Shown: piece after piece, positions 22,478 through 32,558 of the stretch
How the letters are laid out: every line of letters starts with the position of its first letter
Numbering within the stretch: position 1 is the stretch's first letter
From: Zelopaecilomyces penicillatus
Lineage: Eukaryota; Ascomycota; Sordariomycetes; Hypocreales; Pseudodiploosporaceae
Assembly (NCBI GenBank): GCA_005765155.1
Contig: VCCP01000001.1
Span: 6,262,001 to 6,326,000, forward strand
Length of the DNA stretch: 64,000 nucleotides
Reading direction: 5' to 3'
Position numbers and translations under genes: made by a program
Notes under the pieces: model-generated
Databases searched by the model: none
What the model was told of the DNA's origin: nothing
Seen by the model: the letters and a program-made list of their open reading frames with translations, nothing else

Positions 22478-23902
22478 ATGAAAGTCGCCTATCTCGCCGT
22501 TGGGATTTTGTCCCTCTTGACTCCTCTCACTGCAGCATGGAGCAAAGAAGGTCAGTGATTGAGAAAGCCACATTCATCGTGGTCGAGAGGACGAGCGGGA
22601 ATTGTAACCAGGGGCTGCTGCTAACTTAAAAAATCTTTCCAGACCGAGAAATCTTTCGCATCCGCGACGAAATTTCTTCTCATGAAATTGACCCAATAGC
22701 GTCGTTTTACGACATCCTTGGCGTGTCGCGTTCCGCCTCCCAGGACGACATCAACAAGGCTTACCGCAAAAAGTCGAGATCACTCCATCCTGACAAAGTC
22801 AAGCAGCAAATTCGGGAGGACTACAAGAAGAAGAAGGGCAAAAAGGAGGCTGCTGGTCGTTCTTTTAAGCAGCCAAGCGCATCTGATGTCAGAGCTGCGG
22901 TCAAGGAGGCATCCGAGCGTCAGGCACGGCTGTCACTCATCGCCAACATTCTTCGCGGACCAGCCAGAGACCGCTACGACCATTTTCTCTCCAATGGCTT
23001 TCCATTGTGGAAGGGGACTGATTATTACTACAACCGATACCGCCCTGGTCTGGGGTCGGTCATTGCTGGTCTCTTCATTGTCGGTGGTGGCGCAATTCAT
23101 TACATCTTCCTCTATACAAGCTGGAAGCGACAGAAGGAATTCGTTGAACGATACGTCAAATTTGCTAGAGATGCTGCCTGGGGGGGTGGTCTAGGTGTTC
23201 CCAATGTTGAACCTGAACCTGCACCAGTTCCCACGGAGCAAGATGACGAGGAAGAAGCCGGACCTCCCCAGCCGATGAATCGCAAGCAAAGACGATTCCA
23301 AGAGAAAGAGTCGAGGAAGGAGGACACTCGAACTGGGTCTAAGAAGTCTCGCAAGCCTGCACCCTCGCCCAAGAACGTGTCACGCGAAACATCATCCGGT
23401 CCCACTGGCGTCCGCAAGCGAGTTATGGCGGAGAATGGAAAGGTTCTTGTGGTTGACTCCCAAGGCGATGTCTTCCTTGAAGAAGAGGATGAGGAGGGAC
23501 AGGTCAATGAGTACCTGCTTGATGTAAGCCCCCCTTCGAATGAATTAAACAACAGGAAGGAGAAAATTATTCAGGAGATATCACCCAAGACTTGACGCTG
23601 ATTTTGTTTAGCCCAATGAGCTTCTCCAACCCACCGTGTTTGACACCGCTATTGTGCGCGTCCCAGTTTGGGCGTTCCGCTCCACTGTTGGCCGCTTCCT
23701 GCCCAAGGGCAACCCTGAGGTTACAGAGGAGGAAGTTGGTGCTGATGAGGATTCGGATGCTCCTCAGCATACCCCCAGCACTGATTCTGCCGGCGAGGAT
23801 TTTGAGTTGGTAGATCAGAGCACTGACTCCCTGAGCAAGGGAAAGACATCCGGAGCCCAGCTTAGCGGCAAGTCGAACAAGAGAAAGGGAAAGAAGAGGT
23901 AA
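22478..23902 (+). CDS. ERJ5: ER membrane J-protein, Erj5-like
   Basis: Exons 22478-22550, 22643-23523 and 23612-23902 encode 414 residues. A signal peptide (about 1-20, ending TAAWS) is followed by a J-domain (FYDILGVSRSASQDDINKAY with LHPDK) that starts near residue 43 and carries a Lys-rich insert, a predicted membrane helix (GLGSVIAGLFIVGGGAIHYI, about 125-150), and a long charged, Pro- and Ser-rich tail ending in Lys/Arg. This order is that of fungal Erj5, which recruits the ER Hsp70 Kar2 for folding. The first 24 codons sit alone in exon 1, so the first long reading frame misses the signal peptide. Branch sites GCTAAC and GCTGAT precede the acceptors. Confidence 0.88.
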
Positions 23903-24538
23903 GTGATGGAGAAGTTGGCCCAGAGCCACAAATTACCACGACATGTTTGGTTGCTTCTAAAGCAAGCTACAAGCGGTCAGATTTTGTGTAACCAACGTGT
24001 CGCCAGGACGATGTATGAGATATAAACGAATCGAAACACCAAATGTAGTATCATGGATGGGACTTTACTTTGGGCTAGTTACAACACATAAGAAAAGTTT
24101 TATCATAGTTCTGTCCAAATTTCCAAATATTATTACTATTACCATGGTAAACTATGTTGTGGCAAGTAAATCAAGAAGCATCCATCCACATTATTCTTCA
24201 TTACACCCGTTGATCCATTATCACACTTTCTCATTATCATTAAAAATATCCAATTGCGTCATCCTTATGAGCTATGATTCCGCCGGAAGATTAGGAGGAG
24301 TTGTTGGCCGCCTAGTGTGGTGGTACAAAGCAACCCGAGAGGCGCGTAAAAGAGAAAAGGAGATAGGAAAAGATGCTAAAATTATGTGTCATGTTGGGGG
24401 CATTATGATTATCATGAATCCGTTCTGCCAGTGAATACTCTGAGAATAAATCCAAATCGGAGGTTATGGATATAGTTGTTCGTGGAAGGAGAGCCTGAGG
24501 ATGGCCGTTGAGCAACCAAGCAATCTTGATATGGCTGT
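23903..24538. other. Convergent 3' region, ERJ5 and membrane protein
   Basis: AT-rich 3' untranslated space between two converging genes. ORFs here lack a family match and overlap both strands. Confidence 0.55.
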
Positions 24539-25217
24539 CTAAGTGGCAACTTGGAACAGGCGGCGTCGTGCATGGGTCTCGTAACAAGCAATAACAAAGA
24601 TGGCCATATGAATGGGACTGTATATTGTGTTAGTTCGAATTAAGATCACTAGATCTAGTTGACGCAAGCGATCAGGAAAGGGTTTGTTTGGTGCAACCTA
24701 CATGAGCATTATCACAAACACAAATGCAGCAGTATAGATGTTCCCATAGTGATACGAGTACCTACCACCGGAGAACTCTGCGCTCAAGCTACCAGCTGAG
24801 AAGAATGCAACAATAATAAGCCCCATCCAGAGAAGCATGTCTAAGGCGACACACGCCCCTGGACGAAGTCCTCGGCGGCAGGCGCGGGTAGATATGCAGA
24901 CTATGTCGGCTATACCCCAGAGGATGGCTGAACCGGCCTAGCATCCAAGGTAGCTCGTTAGAAACTTGCCAAAACGGTCGGGGCAAGGAATGGAGACGAT
25001 AGAGTTAACAAGGATGACTCAGGGGACATACAACAGGGCCAGCAATGACGATAAAGTAATGAGTTTGAAAATGTGTATTCCATATAATGGTTATGCTGTA
25101 CAGAATGATGACGATGACTGAAAATAAGATGGAAACAGAGCGCAAGATGAGTTTGGTTATCCAGCTAGCCAGGGGCGAAGGAGGAAGAGCAAGTTTGCCG
25201 GTCTGCTCAGAGTCCAT
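24539..25217 (-). CDS. Small four-helix membrane protein, MARVEL-like topology
   Basis: Exons 25217-25032, 24937-24702 and 24617-24539 (minus strand) join in frame to 166 residues. Introns have GTATGT with CTAAC and GCTAG, and GTAGGT with ACTAAC and ACAG. Four hydrophobic segments are visible: about 19-45, 53-80, 93-114 and 128-155, separated by short loops, one with RACRRGLRPG. The first loop is preceded by a soluble N-terminus of 18 residues. This topology is common in fungal MARVEL-domain proteins of unknown role, but I do not recognise diagnostic residues. The splice model is supported because all three exons keep one open frame and each join links membrane segments smoothly. Confidence 0.72.
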
Positions 25218-26119
25218 TTTGAGCGAAGGGGTGGGATTGAAGAAGAATAGAAGTTAGACACGAATGAACGTTGACTCTGTGATGGGTGGCGGTATTCGGT
25301 CGAACTGAGAGCGGAGGTGTCAAAGTGGTGTTCGTCCCGAGGTTTGACTTGAATTCACTGCTAGGATTTGGGAAAGGATTAGAAGAGGAGATGATGACGA
25401 TGGAATCTCCGATGAGAACCAAAACCCGACGTTTTATAGCTAGCTAGACATGAACGTGATGGCTTTGGAACATTGACGTTATTTTGACTCTGGTGTTCTA
25501 GTCGCTTACGATAGAGGGGCTCGGTAATGACTAGAAATGGTTTAAAGGATAATCAGGTTGTTATGGAAAGAGGTGCTGCAAAGTGCTGTGAACCCATCAG
25601 TGCCTATCAAGGAATAGCGACACGAAGGCACAGCCTGGTTCTAGTATCAGGGCTTTATTGTAGCCAACGACAGGTATTAATCAGTGTTGGACACTAGGAT
25701 CTCAGCCCATAAGCCCATTCCCAAAGGGGAATTGGCCGATGGTTGGATATGTTCATGTGGCATTTATTGACTGTAAGACTTGACTAGGTAGGTAGCTTGA
25801 CTGTAGTGTTACACTGCACTTTGCTGCGCCATGCTGAATCATTGGATGAACATATCTCAATACTTTGCGGAAACGTAGGTGCTGTTGGATACCTACGTCA
25901 TGATCAAGATGGCACATTCAGGTAAAATGCCGATCTTTGCACAAGTCATTGCAATTACAAAAGTTTGCAGGACGCGATCGGCGCAAGTTCATCCTTCAGG
26001 TGGCAAAGCACCTATAATAGGCAGGGTTGTCTTCGAGACGGTGTAAGTTGAAGAAATGCAAAGTCCTTCGTCTAATAGCCATTATCCCTAGAAGTTTCAG
26101 TGAACGCATGGGGCTTGTC

Positions 26120-26143
26120 GCTGTGGCTGTGGCTGTGGCTGTG
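26120..26143. repeat. (GCTGTG)4 microsatellite
   Basis: Four near-perfect copies of a six-base unit in non-coding DNA. Confidence 0.8.
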
Positions 26144-26915
26144 TTCAGGCCTCAGGAATCAATCTTCAAATCATGGCACCTGGATTTGGAAGTTGCACTA
26201 CCATAATAGGGCGAATTGCACCCAGCACGGATTACACACTCTCCTCCTATCTTGCTGAAGTTGCTGCAGTTCAGCTTAATAGCTTCGTCAGCGTAATCAG
26301 ATATGCTTTCCTACATTTTGGAATCAGTTCTCTCATACGGAGAAGAAGGAAGCACTCATCGTACGACTTGTTAAGGAAACCAAATTCATCTCTTTGAACT
26401 TTGGACAATGTGTAAATACACAACAACAAGCTCTCTTGAGATAACTGTGTCTCCCTCCATCTTCAGACTACCCTCAATTTTGGCACAGCACCAATGAGAG
26501 CGTGCCAGAATGTCGATTTGGTAATCAGAGGTTCGTCAGAAATGGTGTAACTCAATTAGTGGAAAATGGTTTCTGGCACCTAATCTTCACTTCTGGAAAC
26601 GCGCGCATACTTGCTCACCACAACACCTCATATCTGCACTCGCCCCCATCATGGCTTTCACTGGTTGCAACACCCATTGGCGCGAATCTGCCGCCGCTAC
26701 GGTAAATCTAGACGCGAGCAAGAACCAACCTAGACTATTGATGCATTATCAATGCGTCGGTAGTTCGCTTGGGGAGTGTTGTCCACCCAAATATTTGCGC
26801 GTGAGCCAGGGTTACTGTTCCCGTGGTATGGCGTTTGAAACGCTGGCTGGGTAACGTTGCCCATTCGCCTATCACGCCATGACTTCACTTCTTGGTTTGT
26901 GAAGGCATGTGGGAT

Positions 26916-26920
26916 GATAA
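26916..26920 (+). promoter_or_regulatory. GATAA word upstream of ferric reductase
   Basis: GATAA about 250 bp before the start codon; ATCAGATA, close to the iron regulator site ATCWGATAA, lies further up at 26296-26303. Ferric reductases are often under a GATA-type iron repressor, so these are candidates only. Confidence 0.25.
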
Positions 26921-27074
26921 ACTTGCTCAACTGTCTGCCAAGAGCGCACGTTGATTCATTGAATGGGAAAATGACCAAATCCATACCCGCTGATTGGGTA
27001 CCAAGCCAGTGGAATATATTGGAAAGATGGATTTATCCCACGAACTCGGTAAGAATGCGATGATGTTCTTTGCA

Positions 27075-27083
27075 TATAAAAAG
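27075..27083 (+). promoter_or_regulatory. TATA box of ferric reductase gene
   Basis: TATAAAAAG, 96 bp before the start codon, is a close match to a TATA element and sits where one would be expected in an inducible fungal promoter. Confidence 0.55.
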
Positions 27084-27170
27084 GCAGTGACCGGGCCATC
27101 CGTGTAAGCTGTGCCATAGAGATATTCTCATAAAACGAAAGGAGGACAAGCCGGACTTGCACCTATAGTC

Positions 27171-29390
27171 ATGAGACTCGAACTTTCAGTTTTCGTATGC
27201 CTATTGGCATCTCTCGCCAATGCCGGCGGCTTTATCGGCTATGGCATCCCAATGTACCGACCGCCTTGCGCCCATGGATGCAAAAGCGCAGTAACCGCGC
27301 CGCTCAATTGTACTGTCCACGATGATCATGGTGATGAACATATGGTTATGAAGCGGATGGGCGGGATGGGGGCAGGTTCGGATCAAGATTTGCCCTCGGG
27401 GGATGGTTGGATGGTGATGCCTCCTACTCCTGAATGCAAAGCCACCAATGACTACTATCTTCAAACTGTTGCATACTGCATATCGTCGCAGTGTACGGGC
27501 GTGCCCCTGGGCGAGTTGGAGAGTTTTTGGGGGAGGGAGGTGTTGGCAGCGAAGCCGGAACGGCAACCAGAGTTGAAAACTTACTCACGAACCCTGTCGG
27601 ATGTCGTTGAGCCCCCAACCCAAATCCTCAACAACAGTTTGTTCCTAAACTACACTGGCAAGGTTTCGCCTGACGCATGGCTCGCAAATTACAACACTCT
27701 TTCCAACTTCGCTGCTACTGAAACCACCCACTCACGCTATGGTCTCGTGGTGTTCCTTACGGGAGCTATTATACCCATTGGGCTATCTTTCCTGCGCTTT
27801 CTTCCTTGGCCTACTGAATTGGTTTCCAAGTTCAATGCATATGTCATCGATCCCCCATTGTTTGGCTCACAGCACACGGCGCCGATTCGAGGGCTAGCTA
27901 TGATGCCAACTAGGGGTCAAGGACTATTCATCGGCTATATCTGGGCCATCAACGTTCTTCTGTCTTCTGTTGGCTACGAAGTTGTGTGGCCGCACCTGTG
28001 GTTTGCGACGAAGCCGCTGCTGGTCGAATCATATATCAGTAATCGTGTTGGCATCTTGAGTTTCGCAAATCTCCCCTTGCTGGTACTGTATGCTGGACGT
28101 AACAATATCTTGCTCTGGCTGACCAACTGGTCGCACTCAACCTTCTTGCTCTTGCACCGCTGGATAGCCTTTATATGCATGCTACAGGCCGTACTTCATA
28201 GTGTCATGTATCTGCACATTTATGCATCGTTTCCCGGATATGATCATGCGACGGAAAGTCAGCTCCCTTACTGGTACTGGGGCATTGTTGGGACCTTGGC
28301 CGTGGCCATTATCGTCCCTCTATCAGTCCAACCAATCCGCCAAAGAAGCTACGAATTCTTTCTCAGTTCTCACATTCTACTTTCAATCCTAGCACTAGTG
28401 GGATGCTACCTACACATATACTACCGCTATAGCCGCAGATGGGGCTATGAAAATTGGCTTCACTTTGCAGTTGCGTTTTGGGTGTTTGATAGGTTAGTTC
28501 GCTTAGCTCGTTGGGCTAGAAAGGGCATCAAGCGAGCATATATTACAGATATCGATGATGACTACTTTCGACTGGACATACCAGGTGTGACGGCAACTGG
28601 CCATGTCTATCTGCACTTCCCAAGCCTCAGCACCTGGCGTTTTTGGGAGAACCACCCGTTCTCAGTCGCCGGTTTTGTAAGGGATCCGGACGAGGTGAGC
28701 CACACGCCCGACGTGGGCACAGAGAGTAAGGCACCATCAAAGGTTTATGAGAGCGCTGTAGCCAGCTCATTGCAAACATCAGAGGTCGAAGTGGAGTCAC
28801 ACACTGGAACAATTGGTCACGGATCAGGTATCACCATCTTTGTTCGTCGACATAAGGGTATCACATCGCAGCTTTGTACGAAGAGGCAGGGAGTTCCTGT
28901 ATTAGTGGAGGGTTCTTATGACAAAGCAACAACTTTCCTCCAAGATGGGCATGTGAGCCCATCTCATTCTTATCCTAATCTCATCTGCATCGCCGGAGGT
29001 GTGGGCATCACTGGAGTCTTACCAGCCTTGAGCCACTTCAAAAACCTCAGCACAAAGGCAGTCGGAAGTAGGAAACTATACTGGGGTGTTCGAACAATGC
29101 CCCTGGTGCATGCGGTAGAGAAGACACTAGGGTTCGCCAGCGCGAGTGCCTCAGAAACAGAGAGACGCTGGGCAGACATCGAGGTAACTCTGTCCGTATG
29201 TCAGAGGCTGGATCTAAAGCGTATCATCGAGTCCGAGCTATCCGTGCACAGCGGAGGAACAACAGTTGTGGTCTGCGGACCTCCAGGAATGGCTGATGAT
29301 GTTCGATGCATCGTCTCGGGATTTTCGAGACACGGTGGGCCAGAGAGGTACGTGCCGGTAAAGTTAATTGTGGAAAGTTTCAGCTGGTAA
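27171..29390 (+). CDS. Ferric/cupric reductase, FRE family
   Basis: An intronless gene for 739 residues. A signal peptide (1-19, cleaved after LANA) is followed by a Cys-containing extracellular region and a ferric-reductase membrane domain. Two haem-binding pairs with the typical 13-residue spacing are visible: His in LLLHRW and AVLHSVM, and His in SSHILLS and CYLHIY. The FAD site is HPFSVAGF; the NADPH side has GGVGITGVLPAL and VVCGPPGM. It would reduce Fe(III) or Cu(II) at the cell surface before uptake. The C-terminus ends FSW, as in NADPH-oxidase/Fre proteins. Between the FAD and NAD parts lies a variable insert (about 505-550) of low complexity. No permease or multicopper oxidase partner is adjacent. 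Confidence 0.93.
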   Translation: MRLELSVFVCLLASLANAGGFIGYGIPMYRPPCAHGCKSAVTAPLNCTVHDDHGDEHMVMKRMGGMGAGSDQDLPSGDGWMVMPPTPECKATNDYYLQTVAYCISSQCTGVPLGELESFWGREVLAAKPERQPELKTYSRTLSDVVEPPTQILNNSLFLNYTGKVSPDAWLANYNTLSNFAATETTHSRYGLVVFLTGAIIPIGLSFLRFLPWPTELVSKFNAYVIDPPLFGSQHTAPIRGLAMMPTRGQGLFIGYIWAINVLLSSVGYEVVWPHLWFATKPLLVESYISNRVGILSFANLPLLVLYAGRNNILLWLTNWSHSTFLLLHRWIAFICMLQAVLHSVMYLHIYASFPGYDHATESQLPYWYWGIVGTLAVAIIVPLSVQPIRQRSYEFFLSSHILLSILALVGCYLHIYYRYSRRWGYENWLHFAVAFWVFDRLVRLARWARKGIKRAYITDIDDDYFRLDIPGVTATGHVYLHFPSLSTWRFWENHPFSVAGFVRDPDEVSHTPDVGTESKAPSKVYESAVASSLQTSEVEVESHTGTIGHGSGITIFVRRHKGITSQLCTKRQGVPVLVEGSYDKATTFLQDGHVSPSHSYPNLICIAGGVGITGVLPALSHFKNLSTKAVGSRKLYWGVRTMPLVHAVEKTLGFASASASETERRWADIEVTLSVCQRLDLKRIIESELSVHSGGTTVVVCGPPGMADDVRCIVSGFSRHGGPERYVPVKLIVESFSW

Positions 29391-30239
29391 GATGGACTGT
29401 CATGTGGAAGTAGTGAGTTTCGTATAATATCGTGTTTTTTTGTTTTTGTTTTTGTTTTGGGGGGTTATGCTTGCTGAAATAGGTAGTTGCTTTACAATCT
29501 GTGAATTGAATTCCAGGTTTGGTACGAGTAAGTGGAGTTTAATTGGAAGTTCGTCGTGATCTTGATCAGTATACATGTGATTGCCCCTTGATTGCCTTGA
29601 CGACTTGGTCGATGGAAAACGGAAACGACCATATTCAGTTAATCCACGACATTTCAAATCATCCTCCTGCTACAATAAATAATTCTCGCAACCTAATATA
29701 TTTATGACATACTTTGGCAAATACGTAGTAGAGGCACCCTCAATGGATCTGTCTACACTGTCTCTGTTGTTGTCCTTGGGTAAACGGTGTAGGTTAGGCT
29801 TGCTCATACCATCACATCGCGTGATTCAGGTCGAAGAAACATGCCTATGAAGCTTCCATAAAGAGCACAGAACAAACAGGCTTCCAATGCCAAGTGCTAT
29901 CGGTGTACAATAAAAGCTGATTTTAGTCAGCTGTCTAGAATCATTATAATACTCTTGGAACTCAAGCCGTCATGACTATACTTTAATATCACGTGATTCA
30001 CGCTTCCAATTGCTGGATCGTCTGATCTTCCCGCATTTTACCTTGTAATGTGTGGGTGCTGATTGGCTACATCGAACCGAGGAACCGAGTAGGTCGTTCC
30101 GACGCATTGAGCCTCACACGAAAACGTGACAGGCTCTATTTCACTGCAAAAGCATCCATTAGTCACTTTACCGAGCTCTGCGCCATTGCTGCTTCAATTC
30201 TCTGTGAATGCAGCCTGGTAACCACGACGTTCGCTGACG
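29391..30239. other. Intergenic, ferric reductase to SDH1
   Basis: The 3' region of the reductase (with T-rich tracts at 29430-29460) and the promoter of SDH1. No gene is visible. Confidence 0.6.
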
Positions 30240-32558
30240 ATGGCTTCTTCTATGGCACTGAGGAAATTGGCCTCTGGCTCTGCTGTATGTGTTTTATTTT
30301 TTTCTCTTGTGGGCCCTTTCGCACCACGCGGCATACGAAGATGTGCAACATTGACTCGTGACGCAGTTTTCGCGGGTGGCGAGGCATCAAGCCAGAGCAT
30401 TTTCTTCCACACGATCGGTTGGTGAGTTGCTCCATTGTTCCACCTAGGTACCATCTTTCAGAGCCAAGCGCATACTGATCCGCGCCCCTCATATAGCCCG
30501 AGTTATCGCGAACAGCCCATTGAGGGCCAAGGAAGCCTCACCTTTCGTGAGCAATAAATACCCCGTAATTGTATGGAGCAGCGTCCCAAGTCTCGAGTCT
30601 CTACAGTGTAAGGAGCAACACTAATCGTACTATTGGAATAGGATCATGAGTACGATGCTCTCGTTGTCGGAGCTGGTGGTTCAGGTCTCCGAGCAGCCTT
30701 CGGTCTAGCCGAGGCTGGGTTCAACACAGCTTGTATTTCGAAGCTATTCCCAACAAGAAGTCACACCGTCGCGGCTCAGGGTGGTATCAATGCTGCTCTC
30801 GGAAACATGCACGAGGATGACTGGAGATGGCACATGTACGATACCGTCAAGGGTTCCGACTGGCTTGGTGATCAGGACGCTATCCACTACATGACCCGTG
30901 AGGCTCCAGCTTCCATCATTGAGCTGGAAAACTATGGCTGCCCTTTCTCTCGAACCGAGGAAGGCAAAATGTGAGTCTGCTGTGCCATCCCCCCCCCTCC
31001 AGACTCCCCACCTTTTAACATGTGGCAAATTTCAGTTACCAGCGAGCTTTCGGTGGACAATCCAAGAACTACGGCAAGGGTGGTCAAGCCTATCGATGCT
31101 GTGCAGCTGCCGACAGAACTGGTCACGCCCTTCTGCACACCCTATACGGCCAATCTCTTCGACACAACACCAACTACTTCATTGAGTACTTCGCCCTGGA
31201 CTTGATTATGCAGGATGGCGAGTGCCGTGGTGTCCTAGCTTACAACCAGGAGGATGGTACCTTGCACCGATTCCTCGCCAACCACACTGTCCTGGCTACC
31301 GGCGGATACGGAAGAGCATACTTCAGCTGTACTTCGGCACACACATGCACTGGTGACGGCACAGCTATGGTTTCTCGCGCTGGTCTCCCCAATCAAGATT
31401 TGGAGTTCGTCCAATTCCATCCTACTGGTATCTATGGTGCTGGATGTTTGATCACAGAGGGTGCTCGTGGTGAGGGTGGCTACCTCCTCAACTCCGAGGG
31501 TGAGCCGTTCATGGAGCGTTATGCGCCAACAGCCAAGGATCTTGCCTCCCGAGATGTTGTCTCTCGATCGATGACGATGGAAATTCGTGACGGTCGTGGT
31601 GTTGGCCCCGACAAGGATCACATCTATCTTCAGCTCAGCCATCTTCCCGCTGACGTCTTAGCTGAGCGACTCCCTGGAATTTCCGAGACTGCTGGTATCT
31701 TTGCCGGTGTCGATGTCCGGAAGCAACCTATCCCTGTCCTGCCTACTGTTCACTATAACATGGGTGGTATCCCTACCCGTTATACCGGAGAGGTTATTAC
31801 TGTGGATGAGCAGGGCAAGGACCAAATTGTTCCTGGTCTGTATGCTTGTGGTGAAGCTGCTTGTGTTTCCGTCCATGGCGCTAACCGACTGGGCGCCAAC
31901 TCGCTTCTGGATCTTGTTGTTTTCGGTCGTGCTGTGTCCCACACTATCCGTGACAAGTTCAGCCCTGGCGAGAAGTTGAAGCCTATGGCTGCTGACGCTG
32001 CAGCGGATCACATCGAGGTTCTGGACAACGTTCGAACCTCGGATGGCCCCAAGAGCACTGCCGAGATTCGTCTGGCTATGCAGAAGGCCATGCAGACGGA
32101 GGTTAGCGTGTTCCGAACTCAGGAGAGTTTGGACGAGGGTGTCCGCAAGATGACTGAGATCGACGGAACATTTGAACAGGTTGGTATCAAGGACCGCAGC
32201 ATGATCTGGAACTCTGATCTTGTTGAGACTCTTGAGTTGAGGAATCTTTTGACCAACGCGTAAGTACTCTCTTGCCTGACTTGATAACGTGGTCCTTTCT
32301 TCTCCCTTCAACGAATGCTGACTATTTTATTCTCATAGTGTCCAAACCGCAACTGCTGCTGCTGCCCGAAAGGAATCCCGCGGTGCCCACGCCCGAGAGG
32401 ATTTCCCTGATCGTGACGACGAGAAGTGGATGAAGCACACGCTTAGTTACCAGAAGACTCCCCACGGAAAGGTTGACTTGTCATACCGTGGTGTTATTGC
32501 CACCACCCTAGATGAGGCAGAGTGCAAGCCTGTCCCCCCATTCAAGCGTGTATACTAA
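30240..32558 (+). CDS. SDH1: Succinate dehydrogenase flavoprotein subunit, mitochondrial
   Basis: Six exons: 30240-30284, 30367-30421, 30497-30570, 30642-30970, 31036-32259 and 32339-32558, encoding 648 residues. The N-terminus, built from the first three short exons, is an Arg/Ala/Ser-rich presequence (RHQARAFSSTRSV). The mature part opens KYPVIDHEYDALVVGAGGSG, the FAD-binding fold, followed by SHTVAAQGG with the His that carries covalent FAD, and HPTGIYGAG and the TEGARGEGGYL active-site regions. It oxidises succinate in the citric acid cycle and feeds electrons into complex II. The 55-nt second exon is fixed by a strong G/GTGAGT donor and by phase: only this exon restores the frame to RVIANSPLRAKEAS. 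Family length and ending (PPFKRVY) agree. Confidence 0.96.
30442..30453. repeat. ACCTAGGTACC copy inside SDH1 intron 2
   Basis: A relative of the GTACCTAGGTAC palindrome found upstream of MSH1, here within an intron. Confidence 0.5.

Larger units (their letters stand above)
25218..27170. other. Gene-free region upstream of ferric reductase
   Basis: About 1.95 kb of divergent upstream DNA. No ORF here looks real. A (GCTGTG)4 repeat lies at 26120-26143. GATA words near the ferric reductase are listed separately. Confidence 0.6.
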
